A stretch of 64,000 nucleotides of DNA from an uncultured Christensenella sp. (GTDB taxonomy: Bacteria > Bacillota > Clostridia > Christensenellales > Borkfalkiaceae). This document shows, one piece after another, positions 38,994 through 47,573 of the stretch. Below the pieces are notes generated by a model that saw only the letters and a program-made list of their open reading frames with translations, did not search any database and had not been told where the DNA came from. The first letter of the stretch is position 1; the number at the start of each line of letters is the position of its first letter. The stretch covers positions 62,001-126,000 of the forward strand of contig CAJUME010000010.1 of the NCBI GenBank assembly GCA_910587015.1, in the 5' to 3' direction. A program made the translations under genes and the position numbers.

Positions 38994-41204
38994 TTAAAAC
39001 ACCTTCTCCAACGGTACCCAATGCTCGTCCGCCATATCTTCGGAAAATTCGGTATTGTTAATGTATAGCGAAAAATCTTTATCGCGGACAAAGCCCCAAT
39101 GCAAATTATGCTCAGCGGCATATTGCTTGAAAGCATTAAATTTGTTTGCGATTTGCTTATCGATGTTTTTATTTTTACCTTTGCTTTCACCGCCTTTTGT
39201 TTCGATAATCCATACCGTACCGTCTTTCTTTTTAACGATATAATCGGCATAAAACAACCATTGATGTTGCATAGCATCGATATAAACGATAGAAAAATAT
39301 TGTTGTCCCGAATCTCCGTTTTTGTAAACCCAATCGATATCATCTTGCCTTTCGCAATATTTCTCGAAAAGCATTTCCGACGTGCTTCTGACTACGCTGG
39401 TTGCAAATCCAGACGTATATTCCTCATAAGCGTTGCTCAAATATTCAACTTCGTTTTTAACGGTAGGATCGTATTTATAAAAATCCTGTTCGGGAATAGA
39501 AAACGAAACTGTTTTCGGCTTAAATACAAGTTCGGTTTGTTCTGTCGAATGCGCTGTCGCTTCCTTAAAATCTTGGCGCAATTTTCTCGCATTGTTAATT
39601 ACAAAAGCATAAAATTCTTTTGTATCGAGTACGACAAGATTTTTTGCCGTAATTAATTTTTTACGAAAAAGACGTTCCAAAATCGTCTTGACTTTCGGGG
39701 TTTGCACATTGATTGCGGACTTTATCATATCCACGCTGTGCATAAGGAAAATACCATGCTTATGCGTATCTACCGCTCTATGTATCGTTTTATGTTGTTC
39801 ACTTTCCAATGTGGATGTAGTTCTTACAAATTCGCCCGAAAGAATCTGTCCGTTTATTTTATCCCCGAAGATATAACCGGCTTCCGCAAGCAACCACTCG
39901 TTTTGTTTTTTATCCTTGCCGAGATGGTATTTTTCGGTCAAATGGGCGCATATTTTTTCATAAACTTCACGCTCGCCCAATCCGCCATAATCCAAATTAC
40001 GCAACTGTTTTTCAAGCGTAAATGTTTTACACTTTTCTTTTAAGAAAAGTCGACGGGTTTCGTAAGCCTTATCCACGGTCGCCAATAGCCCCGCTTTGTA
40101 TTTTTCGTCAAACGTATATACGTAGCAAAAATCAAGCAAATCTTCTTCGTAATGCTTTGCTTCGGGCATTCTGCGTATTCTGCCTATCGTTTGTATCTCA
40201 AAACTTTCGCTCATCCCCTCGCGTAATTTTACAAGAATTTTCGCACGCGGACAATCCCATCCCGTACTGATTGCCTGTTTCATAAGCAAGAACACGGGAA
40301 TGCCGTCGTTGTCCGTCAAATTATTGGGCAAATCCCTTTTATCTTCGCTCATCCATTTGGAAGCCATACCGTTCCCGTATGTATAACCCATAGCTTCGAG
40401 TTTCTTTTCCACGGCGAAAATCGTTTCGGGATGTCCGCTCGGAAATTGAATCAAAACAAGCGGACGAATCGTCTTTCCTATTTGCTTATATCTTTCCGCT
40501 ATTGCTTTTCGCTTCTTATCCGCAAGTTCCAAAAGAAAGTCATAGTCGTCGTCAACTTCCATACCGTCGGACACGCCCTCGTTTACATAAAGAGCTTTCG
40601 TTATGAGTCCCGCATTGATAACGTCCACTTCGTCTATCTCAAAGTATTCAAATCGTTTATTCTCTAGCGCTGTCGCACTTACTCGAATAATGTTCTTGGC
40701 GGAAAATGCATCGATAATTGCTTTCGCCTTTGCCGTATTGTTGGAATGTTCTTCATCGATAATAACGATAAAAGTTATATTGGCGCGATGTGCTTCTGCA
40801 ATCCTGTCAAACAAATTTTTACGTTCTCCCTCACGCAGAGCCGTATTGCCCGTCTTTGTTACAAGCTCCCAATTTATAAATGTCGTACTCTCGGCAGGAA
40901 ATCCGCATTGAATAGCATCAAATAAGCTTTGTGTATTTCTTTGAGAATTATATTTGAGCATTTTTTTACGGCTCTGCTCTTCCAAATCGCCTTTGCCCGG
41001 ACAAAGCCATATAAACGCCGTCTTGCTGTCAATTTTACTCAAATATTCTTCGATAAAGTCAATAAGGATAATCGTCTTACCCGAACCGGTGGGCGATTTC
41101 ATTATTATCGTTTGCTTGCTTCGCTCGTCCGCAACCAAATCAATAAGTTTTAATACTGCCTTCTCTTGAAAATCAAAAAGACTAATATCGATTCCGCCTA
41201 CCAT
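38994..41204 (-). CDS. res: type III restriction enzyme, Res subunit
   Basis: 736 residues, shorter than many Res proteins. Superfamily-2 helicase core: Walker A SPTGSGKT (37-44), DEEH box in IVIIDEEHSNNT, VSATAL, and IQTIGRIRRMPEA (motif VI). A PD-(D/E)xK nuclease is suggested near the C terminus by WLFYADYIVKKKDGTVWIIETKGG. With Mod it cleaves DNA between inversely oriented unmethylated sites after ATP-driven communication. It overlaps mod by seven bases. Confidence 0.92.
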   Translation of the reverse strand: MVGGIDISLFDFQEKAVLKLIDLVADERSKQTIIMKSPTGSGKTIILIDFIEEYLSKIDSKTAFIWLCPGKGDLEEQSRKKMLKYNSQRNTQSLFDAIQCGFPAESTTFINWELVTKTGNTALREGERKNLFDRIAEAHRANITFIVIIDEEHSNNTAKAKAIIDAFSAKNIIRVSATALENKRFEYFEIDEVDVINAGLITKALYVNEGVSDGMEVDDDYDFLLELADKKRKAIAERYKQIGKTIRPLVLIQFPSGHPETIFAVEKKLEAMGYTYGNGMASKWMSEDKRDLPNNLTDNDGIPVFLLMKQAISTGWDCPRAKILVKLREGMSESFEIQTIGRIRRMPEAKHYEEDLLDFCYVYTFDEKYKAGLLATVDKAYETRRLFLKEKCKTFTLEKQLRNLDYGGLGEREVYEKICAHLTEKYHLGKDKKQNEWLLAEAGYIFGDKINGQILSGEFVRTTSTLESEQHKTIHRAVDTHKHGIFLMHSVDMIKSAINVQTPKVKTILERLFRKKLITAKNLVVLDTKEFYAFVINNARKLRQDFKEATAHSTEQTELVFKPKTVSFSIPEQDFYKYDPTVKNEVEYLSNAYEEYTSGFATSVVRSTSEMLFEKYCERQDDIDWVYKNGDSGQQYFSIVYIDAMQHQWLFYADYIVKKKDGTVWIIETKGGESKGKNKNIDKQIANKFNAFKQYAAEHNLHWGFVRDKDFSLYINNTEFSEDMADEHWVPLEKVF

Positions 41205-42862
41205 GCTTGTCCCTCCTCTTTCAGTTCGAATTTGAAATAATCGTCGGGAATAATATGAATTTCTATCCCGTCGAAAGTTTTGAGTTGCTCGGTCGTTAAT
41301 AATACATTCTTGGAAACATACAACGCCTTTACGCCGCTATATTCTCCGAAATGCTTTTGCAATTCGTCCGCTTCCGCGTCACTCATAACCATGAGATATT
41401 GACTTCCGTCAATCTTTACCCCATGTTCGAGCTGTATCATTTCGGCAATGTGTTCTAAAAGCGCATCTGATAAATATTCTTCGGCACGCGCAACAAAGTC
41501 AGTGCGATAATATTTTAAGTTGGCGGGCAAGCCGTCCGAATATGTACTGTCGTCCGCGCGTTTACCCGTTATTACTGTTTTGATTCGCGGATATGTAACT
41601 TCTTCGCAAATCCCGTTTTCATTATTGGTACACAATATAAACTTGCGATTCCCGCCATCAATTGCATTGGAATTTATAACGGCATGTGCAGTAGTTCCAC
41701 TACCCGCAAAAAAATCGAGAACATTGATATCTTTTTCTTCTAATAGATTTATTGCAAATTCAACTAACGAGGTGGGCTTAGGAAACGAAAAAATACTTTG
41801 TGTTAGAATATCTTTTAATTCTGTACTGCCTGCCGAATTAAGAAATTTAATTTGGGCATTGTAAGGCAACCTCCGTTCCCGTACATTGTTATTATTATCC
41901 ACATATTGATACTGTTTAATATAGATTTTTTGTTTCCGCTCATCAATAATAATAAACCCATTTTCGAATCCCCATTCTACTTTTTGCTTACTCCATCTCC
42001 ATGTATTCGGCTTGCCGTATTTGCCACCAGCATAAACATCAATACCGTTTACATTTATTGGATAATCAAGCGAGGGACTATATGAGCCTTTATAATCTAA
42101 ATCTCGCAAATAATATTTCCCGCGAGTTTCAACAAATTCATCGCTATATTTATATTTTTTGTCATTCTCTGTATCTACGATTTGTTGTGCTAATTTGACT
42201 TGCTTCTTATCTTTTGCATAAAACAGCATGTAATCATACTCAATACTAATATCTCTCGCATCATGTCCCGATCCTGTTTTATTGGTGCGAATAAAATTGC
42301 ATATGAAATTATCAAATCCAAATATACTATCGCATAACATTTTAATCTGCGCTTGTTCATTATCATCTATACTAATAAAGATAACTCCTCTATCCGACAA
42401 TAAATTTCTTGCAATTTGCAAACGCTTTTCCATAAATGAAAGCCATTTGCTATGTCTAAAGCCATCGGTACTATCCACAAAAGAATCATCGTAAACAAAA
42501 TCTTTATTCCCCGTATTATACGGCGGATCAATGTAAATAACATCAATTTTTCCCTTGTGAGTTTTTTCAAGAAGATACAAGCTATGAAGATTATCCCCTT
42601 CAAGCAAAAAATTGTACGGCTTATCGGGCACGGCAGCAATTTCCCGCTCTTTCACTTCCGTAAAAACGGGTATATGCGTCCGCATTTGAACGTCAACCTT
42701 TTCTTCATGTTCTTCCCACACAAGACCATACTTTTTTGCGTTAAGCTCACTTTCGATTTCGCCGAGCGCAATAAGCATTTCGTCATCGTTCTTGTGTTCT
42801 TCTTTTATTTTTTCCAAAAACTCAAGCATCCGCTTGCGCTTTATTTGTGAAAGATTAGGCAT
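41198..42862 (-). CDS. mod: type III DNA methyltransferase, Mod subunit
   Basis: 554 residues. N6-adenine methyltransferase of the beta class, since the catalytic motif DPPYNTG (about 112-118) precedes the SAM-binding FFAGSGTTAHAV (about 395). The target recognition region lies between them. LLEGDNLHSLYLL is the conserved segment before the catalytic motif. It confers specificity for the Mod-Res complex. It follows the 141-residue gene by 12 bp and overlaps res. Confidence 0.95.
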   Translation of the reverse strand: MPNLSQIKRKRMLEFLEKIKEEHKNDDEMLIALGEIESELNAKKYGLVWEEHEEKVDVQMRTHIPVFTEVKEREIAAVPDKPYNFLLEGDNLHSLYLLEKTHKGKIDVIYIDPPYNTGNKDFVYDDSFVDSTDGFRHSKWLSFMEKRLQIARNLLSDRGVIFISIDDNEQAQIKMLCDSIFGFDNFICNFIRTNKTGSGHDARDISIEYDYMLFYAKDKKQVKLAQQIVDTENDKKYKYSDEFVETRGKYYLRDLDYKGSYSPSLDYPINVNGIDVYAGGKYGKPNTWRWSKQKVEWGFENGFIIIDERKQKIYIKQYQYVDNNNNVRERRLPYNAQIKFLNSAGSTELKDILTQSIFSFPKPTSLVEFAINLLEEKDINVLDFFAGSGTTAHAVINSNAIDGGNRKFILCTNNENGICEEVTYPRIKTVITGKRADDSTYSDGLPANLKYYRTDFVARAEEYLSDALLEHIAEMIQLEHGVKIDGSQYLMVMSDAEADELQKHFGEYSGVKALYVSKNVLLTTEQLKTFDGIEIHIIPDDYFKFELKEEGQAW

Positions 42863-42874
42863 TGATAGCTCTCC

Positions 42875-43300
42875 TTAACATTTGTAATCAGTAAAAATCG
42901 TCATATCATTCAAAGCAAATCTTTTTGCTAAATCGTTACTTTGTTGTTCGTCAAGATTATGATAAATTTTTATACTGTCATACGCACATTTATAAATAAT
43001 ATTAGGCGCCTCTCCGCGCAACTCTATATATAGCTCATAATCATTAAGCTGATTTAATTTGCGCAATGGGCCATTATTGATAGTCTTGTATAATTGACTA
43101 AATACAGCATAAATAGGATTATCCGTTCGCACATCAACAATAAAATCTTCTATATCTTTCCGTTTCGTAAAATACAACTGTCCAGTAAAATAATTAACTA
43201 CATAGAAATTCCATTTGTTCCAATTTTCAATATCTTTGCCTAAGTCATGATATTTAGATGTTCTCAAAAATAAATCATAGCACATATCAAGAAAGTTCAT
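42875..43300 (-). CDS. unknown protein in the type III restriction operon
   Basis: 141 residues beginning MNFLDMCYDLFLRTSKYHDL. Rich in aromatic residues, with a region FYVVNYFTGQLYFTKRKDIE and a C-terminal KRFALNDMTIFTDYKC. No recognised domain. The ATG at 43300 overlaps the stop of the HTH gene (ATGA), and the next gene, mod, starts 12 bp later, so it is an integral part of the operon. A regulatory or anti-phage role is possible. Confidence 0.65.
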   Translation of the reverse strand: MNFLDMCYDLFLRTSKYHDLGKDIENWNKWNFYVVNYFTGQLYFTKRKDIEDFIVDVRTDNPIYAVFSQLYKTINNGPLRKLNQLNDYELYIELRGEAPNIIYKCAYDSIKIYHNLDEQQSNDLAKRFALNDMTIFTDYKC

Positions 43301-43506
43301 TTTTCGTCCTCCACGATTTCCATTATATCGGATATATCGCAATCCAGCACTTTGCAAATTTTTAGCAATACCGAAGTTTTAACGTCCTCGTTTCTGCCGA
43401 GTTTCGCCATAGCGGTAGTGGTGATTCCCGCCGCTAAACGCAAATCTTCTCTTCTCATATCTTTATCAATCAGTAGTTTCCACAACTTTTTATAGCTCGC
43501 CGCCAT
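43297..43506 (-). CDS. Cro/C1-type HTH protein (restriction controller candidate)
   Basis: 69 residues, a single XRE-type HTH: LIDKDMRREDLRLAAGITTT, then KLGRNEDVKTSVLLKICKVL and CDISDIMEI. Size and position as first gene of a restriction-modification operon fit a controller protein. A perfect 17-bp palindrome 68 bases upstream (43574-43590) is a likely operator. Confidence 0.82.
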   Translation of the reverse strand: MAASYKKLWKLLIDKDMRREDLRLAAGITTTAMAKLGRNEDVKTSVLLKICKVLDCDISDIMEIVEDEK

Positions 43507-43573
43507 ACCAAAATCTCCTACTTAATATTAGATATTTTTATTATAACACGATCTAAGGAAAAACGCAAGATAA

Positions 43574-43590
43574 TCTCCAAAATTTGGAGA
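43574..43590. promoter_or_regulatory. palindromic operator upstream of the controller gene
   Basis: TCTCCAAAATTTGGAGA is a perfect odd-length palindrome. It is nested inside a wider inverted repeat, TAAGGAA (43554-43560) with TTCCTTA (43596-43602). It lies between the controller start and the rlmD terminator. Confidence 0.55.
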
Positions 43591-43602
43591 ACAATTCCTT
43601 AA

Positions 43603-43635
43603 CAAAAAACGGCTGTACTTGTTATCGTAAAGCCG
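43603..43635 (-). terminator. rlmD terminator
   Basis: CGGCT (43610-43614) with AGCCG (43631-43635), followed by TTTTTTGTT on the minus strand. It begins eight bases after the rlmD stop and shows that the rlmD end is intact at the island border. Confidence 0.6.
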
Positions 43636-43642
43636 CTACGTT

Positions 43643-45346
43643 TTATATAATTTCAAAATGTTTTAATGTTTCTTTTATCGCTTCCACCATTCTCGGTGTC
43701 GGATGCGCTCTTGGTTTTTTCAATTCTTCGACAGCGTTGGGCGCGTCGTACATAGGCAAGCCTAAATCGCGCTTGACTTCGGCTATGTACGCCGTGTGGA
43801 CTTTGAAGCCGTAAGTCTTTTCAATATACTCTTGTATCATCTTGTAGGTAACTTTCTCTTTCGGCTTGCGCTCTTCGGCGCGTTCTTTGATTTTCTTTAA
43901 CGAAAACTGTCCCTCGTTCTCTCCGAATTCCACATCGATGTTGATATGACTGTCGGGAATTTTTTTGGAAAGAACGACCAGTGTCTCGATATGCTTTGTT
44001 TGGGGGAACATATCGAAGGGCGTTATGCTTTGAATTTCATACGTACCCGAAAGCGGCCGCTCTTGCTTTAAAAGCCTGCCGTCCGCTTCCGCAAGCGTGC
44101 CCGTCAAAAGTCCCAAATCGCGGGCGAGGGTTGCGGGATTGCAGGAAACAAGGATAATTTTATCCGCGCCGCAACGGGCTATCGCGTGCACTACGCTGCG
44201 CTCCATACCCTTCCTCGGCGGGTCGCAGACGATAATGCGCTTAGCCCCGTTGGTTTGCACAAACACCCTTTCAAGCTCGTTTTCGACCGCGCCGCAGATA
44301 TTAAGCATTTTATTCTGCAAGCCGTTTTCCCGCTTTAAGTCGTCTGCGCAACGGGTGGCTTCTTCAACAATTTCTATACCGTACGCAAGCCCGCATTTTT
44401 TGGCGAGCATTGCCGTAAGCAGACCGCCGCCGCTATATAAATCGAGCGCGACAGAGTTTTCGTCCGCCTCGCCAAGCACCCGCGAATACAGCTTTGAACG
44501 GACGTCGTCGTTGACCTGCACAAAGGTATTTGCACCCGCCTTGTATTTTATACCGTTTTCCTCTGCCGTAAAAAAGCCTTCGCCGCGGCATATATGCCAC
44601 TCTTTTGAAAAAATCGCGTTGCCTTGCGAGGTGTTTACGTTAAGCAAAAAGGTAAAGTCTTTAAAGCTTTTTTCAAGCTCGGCAACAAGATAACCTACGT
44701 CTACAAGCTTTGTTACCACAAGCGCAAAAATGAATTTACCCTTTATTTCCCGCACGACTATTCTGCGGAGTATTCCGGAATGCGTAGCCTCGTTATACCC
44801 CGCAATATGCTTGACTTCCGAGTAATTTTTGACTGCCGAAATGACGTTTTTGACCCATTCCGACTGGATGAGGCAGTCGTCTGCGGGCACTATTCTGTGA
44901 CTGCGCCGACCGTAAAAGCCGAGAATTGTTTGACCGTTTTCGTCAACGCCTATCGGCATTGCAAGCTTATTGCGGTAGCGGTATTCGCCTGCGCAAGGCA
45001 CGCATTCACCGACGGCAAAGTCTATGCCGCCTATTTTTTTAAGCGAGCCCTGCACCGTCTGCCTTTTAAACGCGAGCTGGGCGGCATAATTCATATGCTG
45101 CAAATCGCAGCCGCCGCACCTTTCAAACACAGTACAAGGCGCATTGACGCGGGAATATGACGGGGTTAACACTGTTTGAAGCTTGCCGTACGCAATATTT
45201 TTGTCCGCTTTAAGCACCTTAAAGGCGACCTGCTCTCCTTCAAGACAAAAAGGCACAAACGCCGTTGTGCCCTCTGATTTTATTATGCCCTCGCCGTCCG
45301 TACCCAGACCGCAGACGGCGCCCGTATGTATTTCGTTCTTTTTCAT
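43643..45346 (-). CDS. rlmD: 23S rRNA (uracil-C5)-methyltransferase RlmD-like, with C-terminal extension
   Basis: 567 residues. TRAM domain at about 1-60, iron-sulfur cysteines in CTVFERCGGCDLQH, SAM-binding LDLYSGGGLLTAMLAK, and catalytic Cys in LVSCNPATLARD. It methylates a uridine of 23S rRNA (or tRNA). After the normal end (HIETLVVLSK, about residue 455) comes a separate module of about 105 residues with YGFKVHTAYIAEVKRDLGLP and RAHPTPRMVEAIKETLKHF, also seen on related Clostridial enzymes. This last part is more AT-rich than the core and lies next to the island. Confidence 0.9.
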   Translation of the reverse strand: MKKNEIHTGAVCGLGTDGEGIIKSEGTTAFVPFCLEGEQVAFKVLKADKNIAYGKLQTVLTPSYSRVNAPCTVFERCGGCDLQHMNYAAQLAFKRQTVQGSLKKIGGIDFAVGECVPCAGEYRYRNKLAMPIGVDENGQTILGFYGRRSHRIVPADDCLIQSEWVKNVISAVKNYSEVKHIAGYNEATHSGILRRIVVREIKGKFIFALVVTKLVDVGYLVAELEKSFKDFTFLLNVNTSQGNAIFSKEWHICRGEGFFTAEENGIKYKAGANTFVQVNDDVRSKLYSRVLGEADENSVALDLYSGGGLLTAMLAKKCGLAYGIEIVEEATRCADDLKRENGLQNKMLNICGAVENELERVFVQTNGAKRIIVCDPPRKGMERSVVHAIARCGADKIILVSCNPATLARDLGLLTGTLAEADGRLLKQERPLSGTYEIQSITPFDMFPQTKHIETLVVLSKKIPDSHINIDVEFGENEGQFSLKKIKERAEERKPKEKVTYKMIQEYIEKTYGFKVHTAYIAEVKRDLGLPMYDAPNAVEELKKPRAHPTPRMVEAIKETLKHFEII

Positions 45347-45347
45347 A

Positions 45348-45911
45348 TCACTTTTTTATGCGCCCGACTAAAAGGTTTATTGCTATCTGACATTTGAAGG
45401 CAAGATAGTCGTAAACAAAGCATATTACGGTGCCTAACGTAAAAATAAACACAAAAATGTATTTATTGACAACCTCGTAAACGCTTTGCGGAAGTAACGA
45501 GCCGCCGAGAAGGCCGCCGAAAACAAGGTAATACCCCACAATTAAAGTGCAGTCGAACCAAACCGCCTTGACGGCAAGCGCAAGCCATCTGTTGATTTTA
45601 AAGCGTAGCTGCAATGCGTTTGCAATGGGGTGCAGGCCGAAGAACATCACGAACGGCACCAGCTTCCAGAACTGCGCCGCCGCACCGAGCGCGATTGCAA
45701 GAATGAGCGTGCCGAGATAGGAAAGAAACGCGCCGAGAAAGAACTGCCTTGAAAGCGGCAGCATAAGCGCGATTACCGCCAGAAAGTAGCCGACCGCGGT
45801 AAGCGAGTTTACGCCCGTCATAACGCCCAGCGCAAGCGACGGCACCGCAACCGCGCATGAAATTCCCGACAGCGCGATTTCAAACGCGCCAAGCCGTTTT
45901 TTATTGCCCAT
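45348..45911 (-). CDS. membrane protein of unknown function
   Basis: 187 residues with about five to six hydrophobic segments (for example FLAVIALMLPLSRQFFLGAF, LILAIALGAAAQFWKLVPFV, FVFIFTLGTVICFVYDYLAF). No signature recognised; S-component-like or DUF membrane families are possible. Its stop is one base from the rlmD start codon, so the two are probably cotranscribed. Confidence 0.7.
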   Translation of the reverse strand: MGNKKRLGAFEIALSGISCAVAVPSLALGVMTGVNSLTAVGYFLAVIALMLPLSRQFFLGAFLSYLGTLILAIALGAAAQFWKLVPFVMFFGLHPIANALQLRFKINRWLALAVKAVWFDCTLIVGYYLVFGGLLGGSLLPQSVYEVVNKYIFVFIFTLGTVICFVYDYLAFKCQIAINLLVGRIKK

Positions 45912-45932
45912 TACGCCCCGCGCTCCGAAAAA

Positions 45933-46577
45933 TTATCTGCAACAGCCGTCGCAAAGGCAGCTTAAACAAAGATAAGTGGAACAGCAGTCTATGCACTGCG
46001 CGCAGAAGCTGCCGCCCATCTGCTCGTCTGCGGAGGAGGAATTCATCGTCTGCCCCTGATACGCGCTTTGGTTGCCCGCGCCCGCAGACGTGCCCGCAGC
46101 GTTCTGCGCGCCCGCGGTTGCGTCGTAATTGATTTTTTCGTTAAGCTTGCGGTAGGCTTCCTTATACTTATCGTTGTCGGGCTCGAGCTGAATGGCAATT
46201 TCAAGCTGTTTTTTACTTTCGTTCATCCAGTTTTTGCGATAAAACACCACGCTTTGCAGATAGTGCCACTGTCCGCCGCGCTCGTTAAACCCGTCCAGAA
46301 CGTGCTGCGCGTCCTGAATGTTTCCGTCCTTGATAAGCTCCTCCACGCGCGAGAAGGCTTCGCCGCCGTCCTGCGTGGGCGCTTCCTTCAGCTCGGTCAA
46401 CAGCTCGGTATACGCCGTTTCTATTTTGGTCAGCATTTTCGCGGCGTTATTGCCCGTTTCACCGTCCATAAAGCGCTCTTCGAGGTATTTTGCGCGAAGC
46501 GTTTCGTAAGCGGCCCTTACGTCCTCTGCGGTGGCGCCCTCGGAAAGCCCTAAAATATCGAGATTTGTTTTATTCAT
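45933..46577 (-). CDS. J-domain-like protein with TPR segment and Cys-rich tail
   Basis: 214 residues. Residues 5-65 (NLDILGLSEGATAEDVRAAY... through IETAYTELL) have the J-domain helix pattern, but the HPD tripeptide needed to stimulate Hsp70 is missing. A tetratricopeptide-like helical repeat (about 75-150) follows, then a Gly/Ala/Ser/Gln linker and a cysteine-rich end (about ten Cys in CAQCIDCCSTYLCLSCLCDG). The tail may bind metal or anchor to the membrane. AAGGA precedes the ATG at 46577. It is next to a DUF5685 gene. Confidence 0.75.
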   Translation of the reverse strand: MNKTNLDILGLSEGATAEDVRAAYETLRAKYLEERFMDGETGNNAAKMLTKIETAYTELLTELKEAPTQDGGEAFSRVEELIKDGNIQDAQHVLDGFNERGGQWHYLQSVVFYRKNWMNESKKQLEIAIQLEPDNDKYKEAYRKLNEKINYDATAGAQNAAGTSAGAGNQSAYQGQTMNSSSADEQMGGSFCAQCIDCCSTYLCLSCLCDGCCR

Positions 46578-46617
46578 AATTATCCTTTTAGCTGTCTGCG
46601 TTTTTGCTTATTTCGCT

Positions 46618-47529
46618 TTAAACACCGGTCGACAGGTCTTGTTTTTTAAGTTGCTTTGCCGTTTTTTTATCTGCTGAACAGCCGCCGTTGCAGCCGCCGT
46701 AGAACACAGCCTTGGTTTTAAGCGGTATTCCGCGCAGAATTATGTTGTCGGTCAAATCGTGGTTGAAATTGAATTTTATTGCGGACAAGCTTTCGCGAAG
46801 CTGTGCAAAAAGCATATCGAAGATAAACACAAGCTCCTTTTCGCCCTTTTTGACTGCCTGCGCGCGGCAGCCTTCGCCATAGACGTTATAAAGCACGTTG
46901 TACCTTGATTTTTTTACGTCCTTGTCGTAGTCGTCAAGCGCGTCGATAAGATAAACCCACTTACCCAGATTATAAAAAAGCTTTTGCGTTTGCGGCGTGG
47001 AATATTCCTTTAAAAGATAGTCGGAAATTTCGCGCATCATATTTGCCGTTGGCTCGCACGCCTCGTCAATCACCGCACAGCCCGCCTTTTCAAGCGCGGC
47101 CTGCGCCAGCATTTGCTTTGAAACTATTTCCGCAACCCGCGGGTGGCGCTTTAAAACGCGCTTATAGCCTTTTTTGTAGAGGTGCCGCAACACCCCGCGG
47201 ACTTCTCCGTCCGCCTTGTCGTCGCACAGCTTGAAGTACGCCAAAGCCGTGTTAACACAGCCGAGGGCTATTGCAGTGTCGTCGACAGCGGCAACCGGTC
47301 TGCGCCTGAACCAGTGTGCCGCACAGCGCGCCTTTTTTATTTTTACGTCCTCGCCGCGGATATTATGAACGAGCGCAGAGGCAAAAGCCATATCGTATTG
47401 CAGTGCGGTGCGCGCAACCTGCCCGCAGCCCGCGCCTATGCCCTTGCATAAGCCGCAATATAACGCTTTGTATAAAATTTCGTCCTTTTTGAACAGATAC
47501 GGCGTATCGGGGGAAATATATCCGAACAT
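46618..47529 (-). CDS. DUF5685 family protein
   Basis: 303 residues. Begins MFGYISPDTPYLFKKDEILY and has YKALYCGLCKGIGAGCGQVA and LDDYDKDVKKSRYNVLYN, the hallmarks of DUF5685; the end is Cys-rich (FYGGCNGGCSADKK). The family is usually next to DnaJ-like genes, as here, but its role is unknown; the helical body resembles metal or isoprenoid enzymes only in composition. I chose the ATG at 47529 (AAGGT upstream) instead of 47559. Confidence 0.8.
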   Translation of the reverse strand: MFGYISPDTPYLFKKDEILYKALYCGLCKGIGAGCGQVARTALQYDMAFASALVHNIRGEDVKIKKARCAAHWFRRRPVAAVDDTAIALGCVNTALAYFKLCDDKADGEVRGVLRHLYKKGYKRVLKRHPRVAEIVSKQMLAQAALEKAGCAVIDEACEPTANMMREISDYLLKEYSTPQTQKLFYNLGKWVYLIDALDDYDKDVKKSRYNVLYNVYGEGCRAQAVKKGEKELVFIFDMLFAQLRESLSAIKFNFNHDLTDNIILRGIPLKTKAVFYGGCNGGCSADKKTAKQLKKQDLSTGV

Positions 47530-47573
47530 AAATAATACCTTGGTTGCACCGTTATGCAAAGCATATATGCGTT

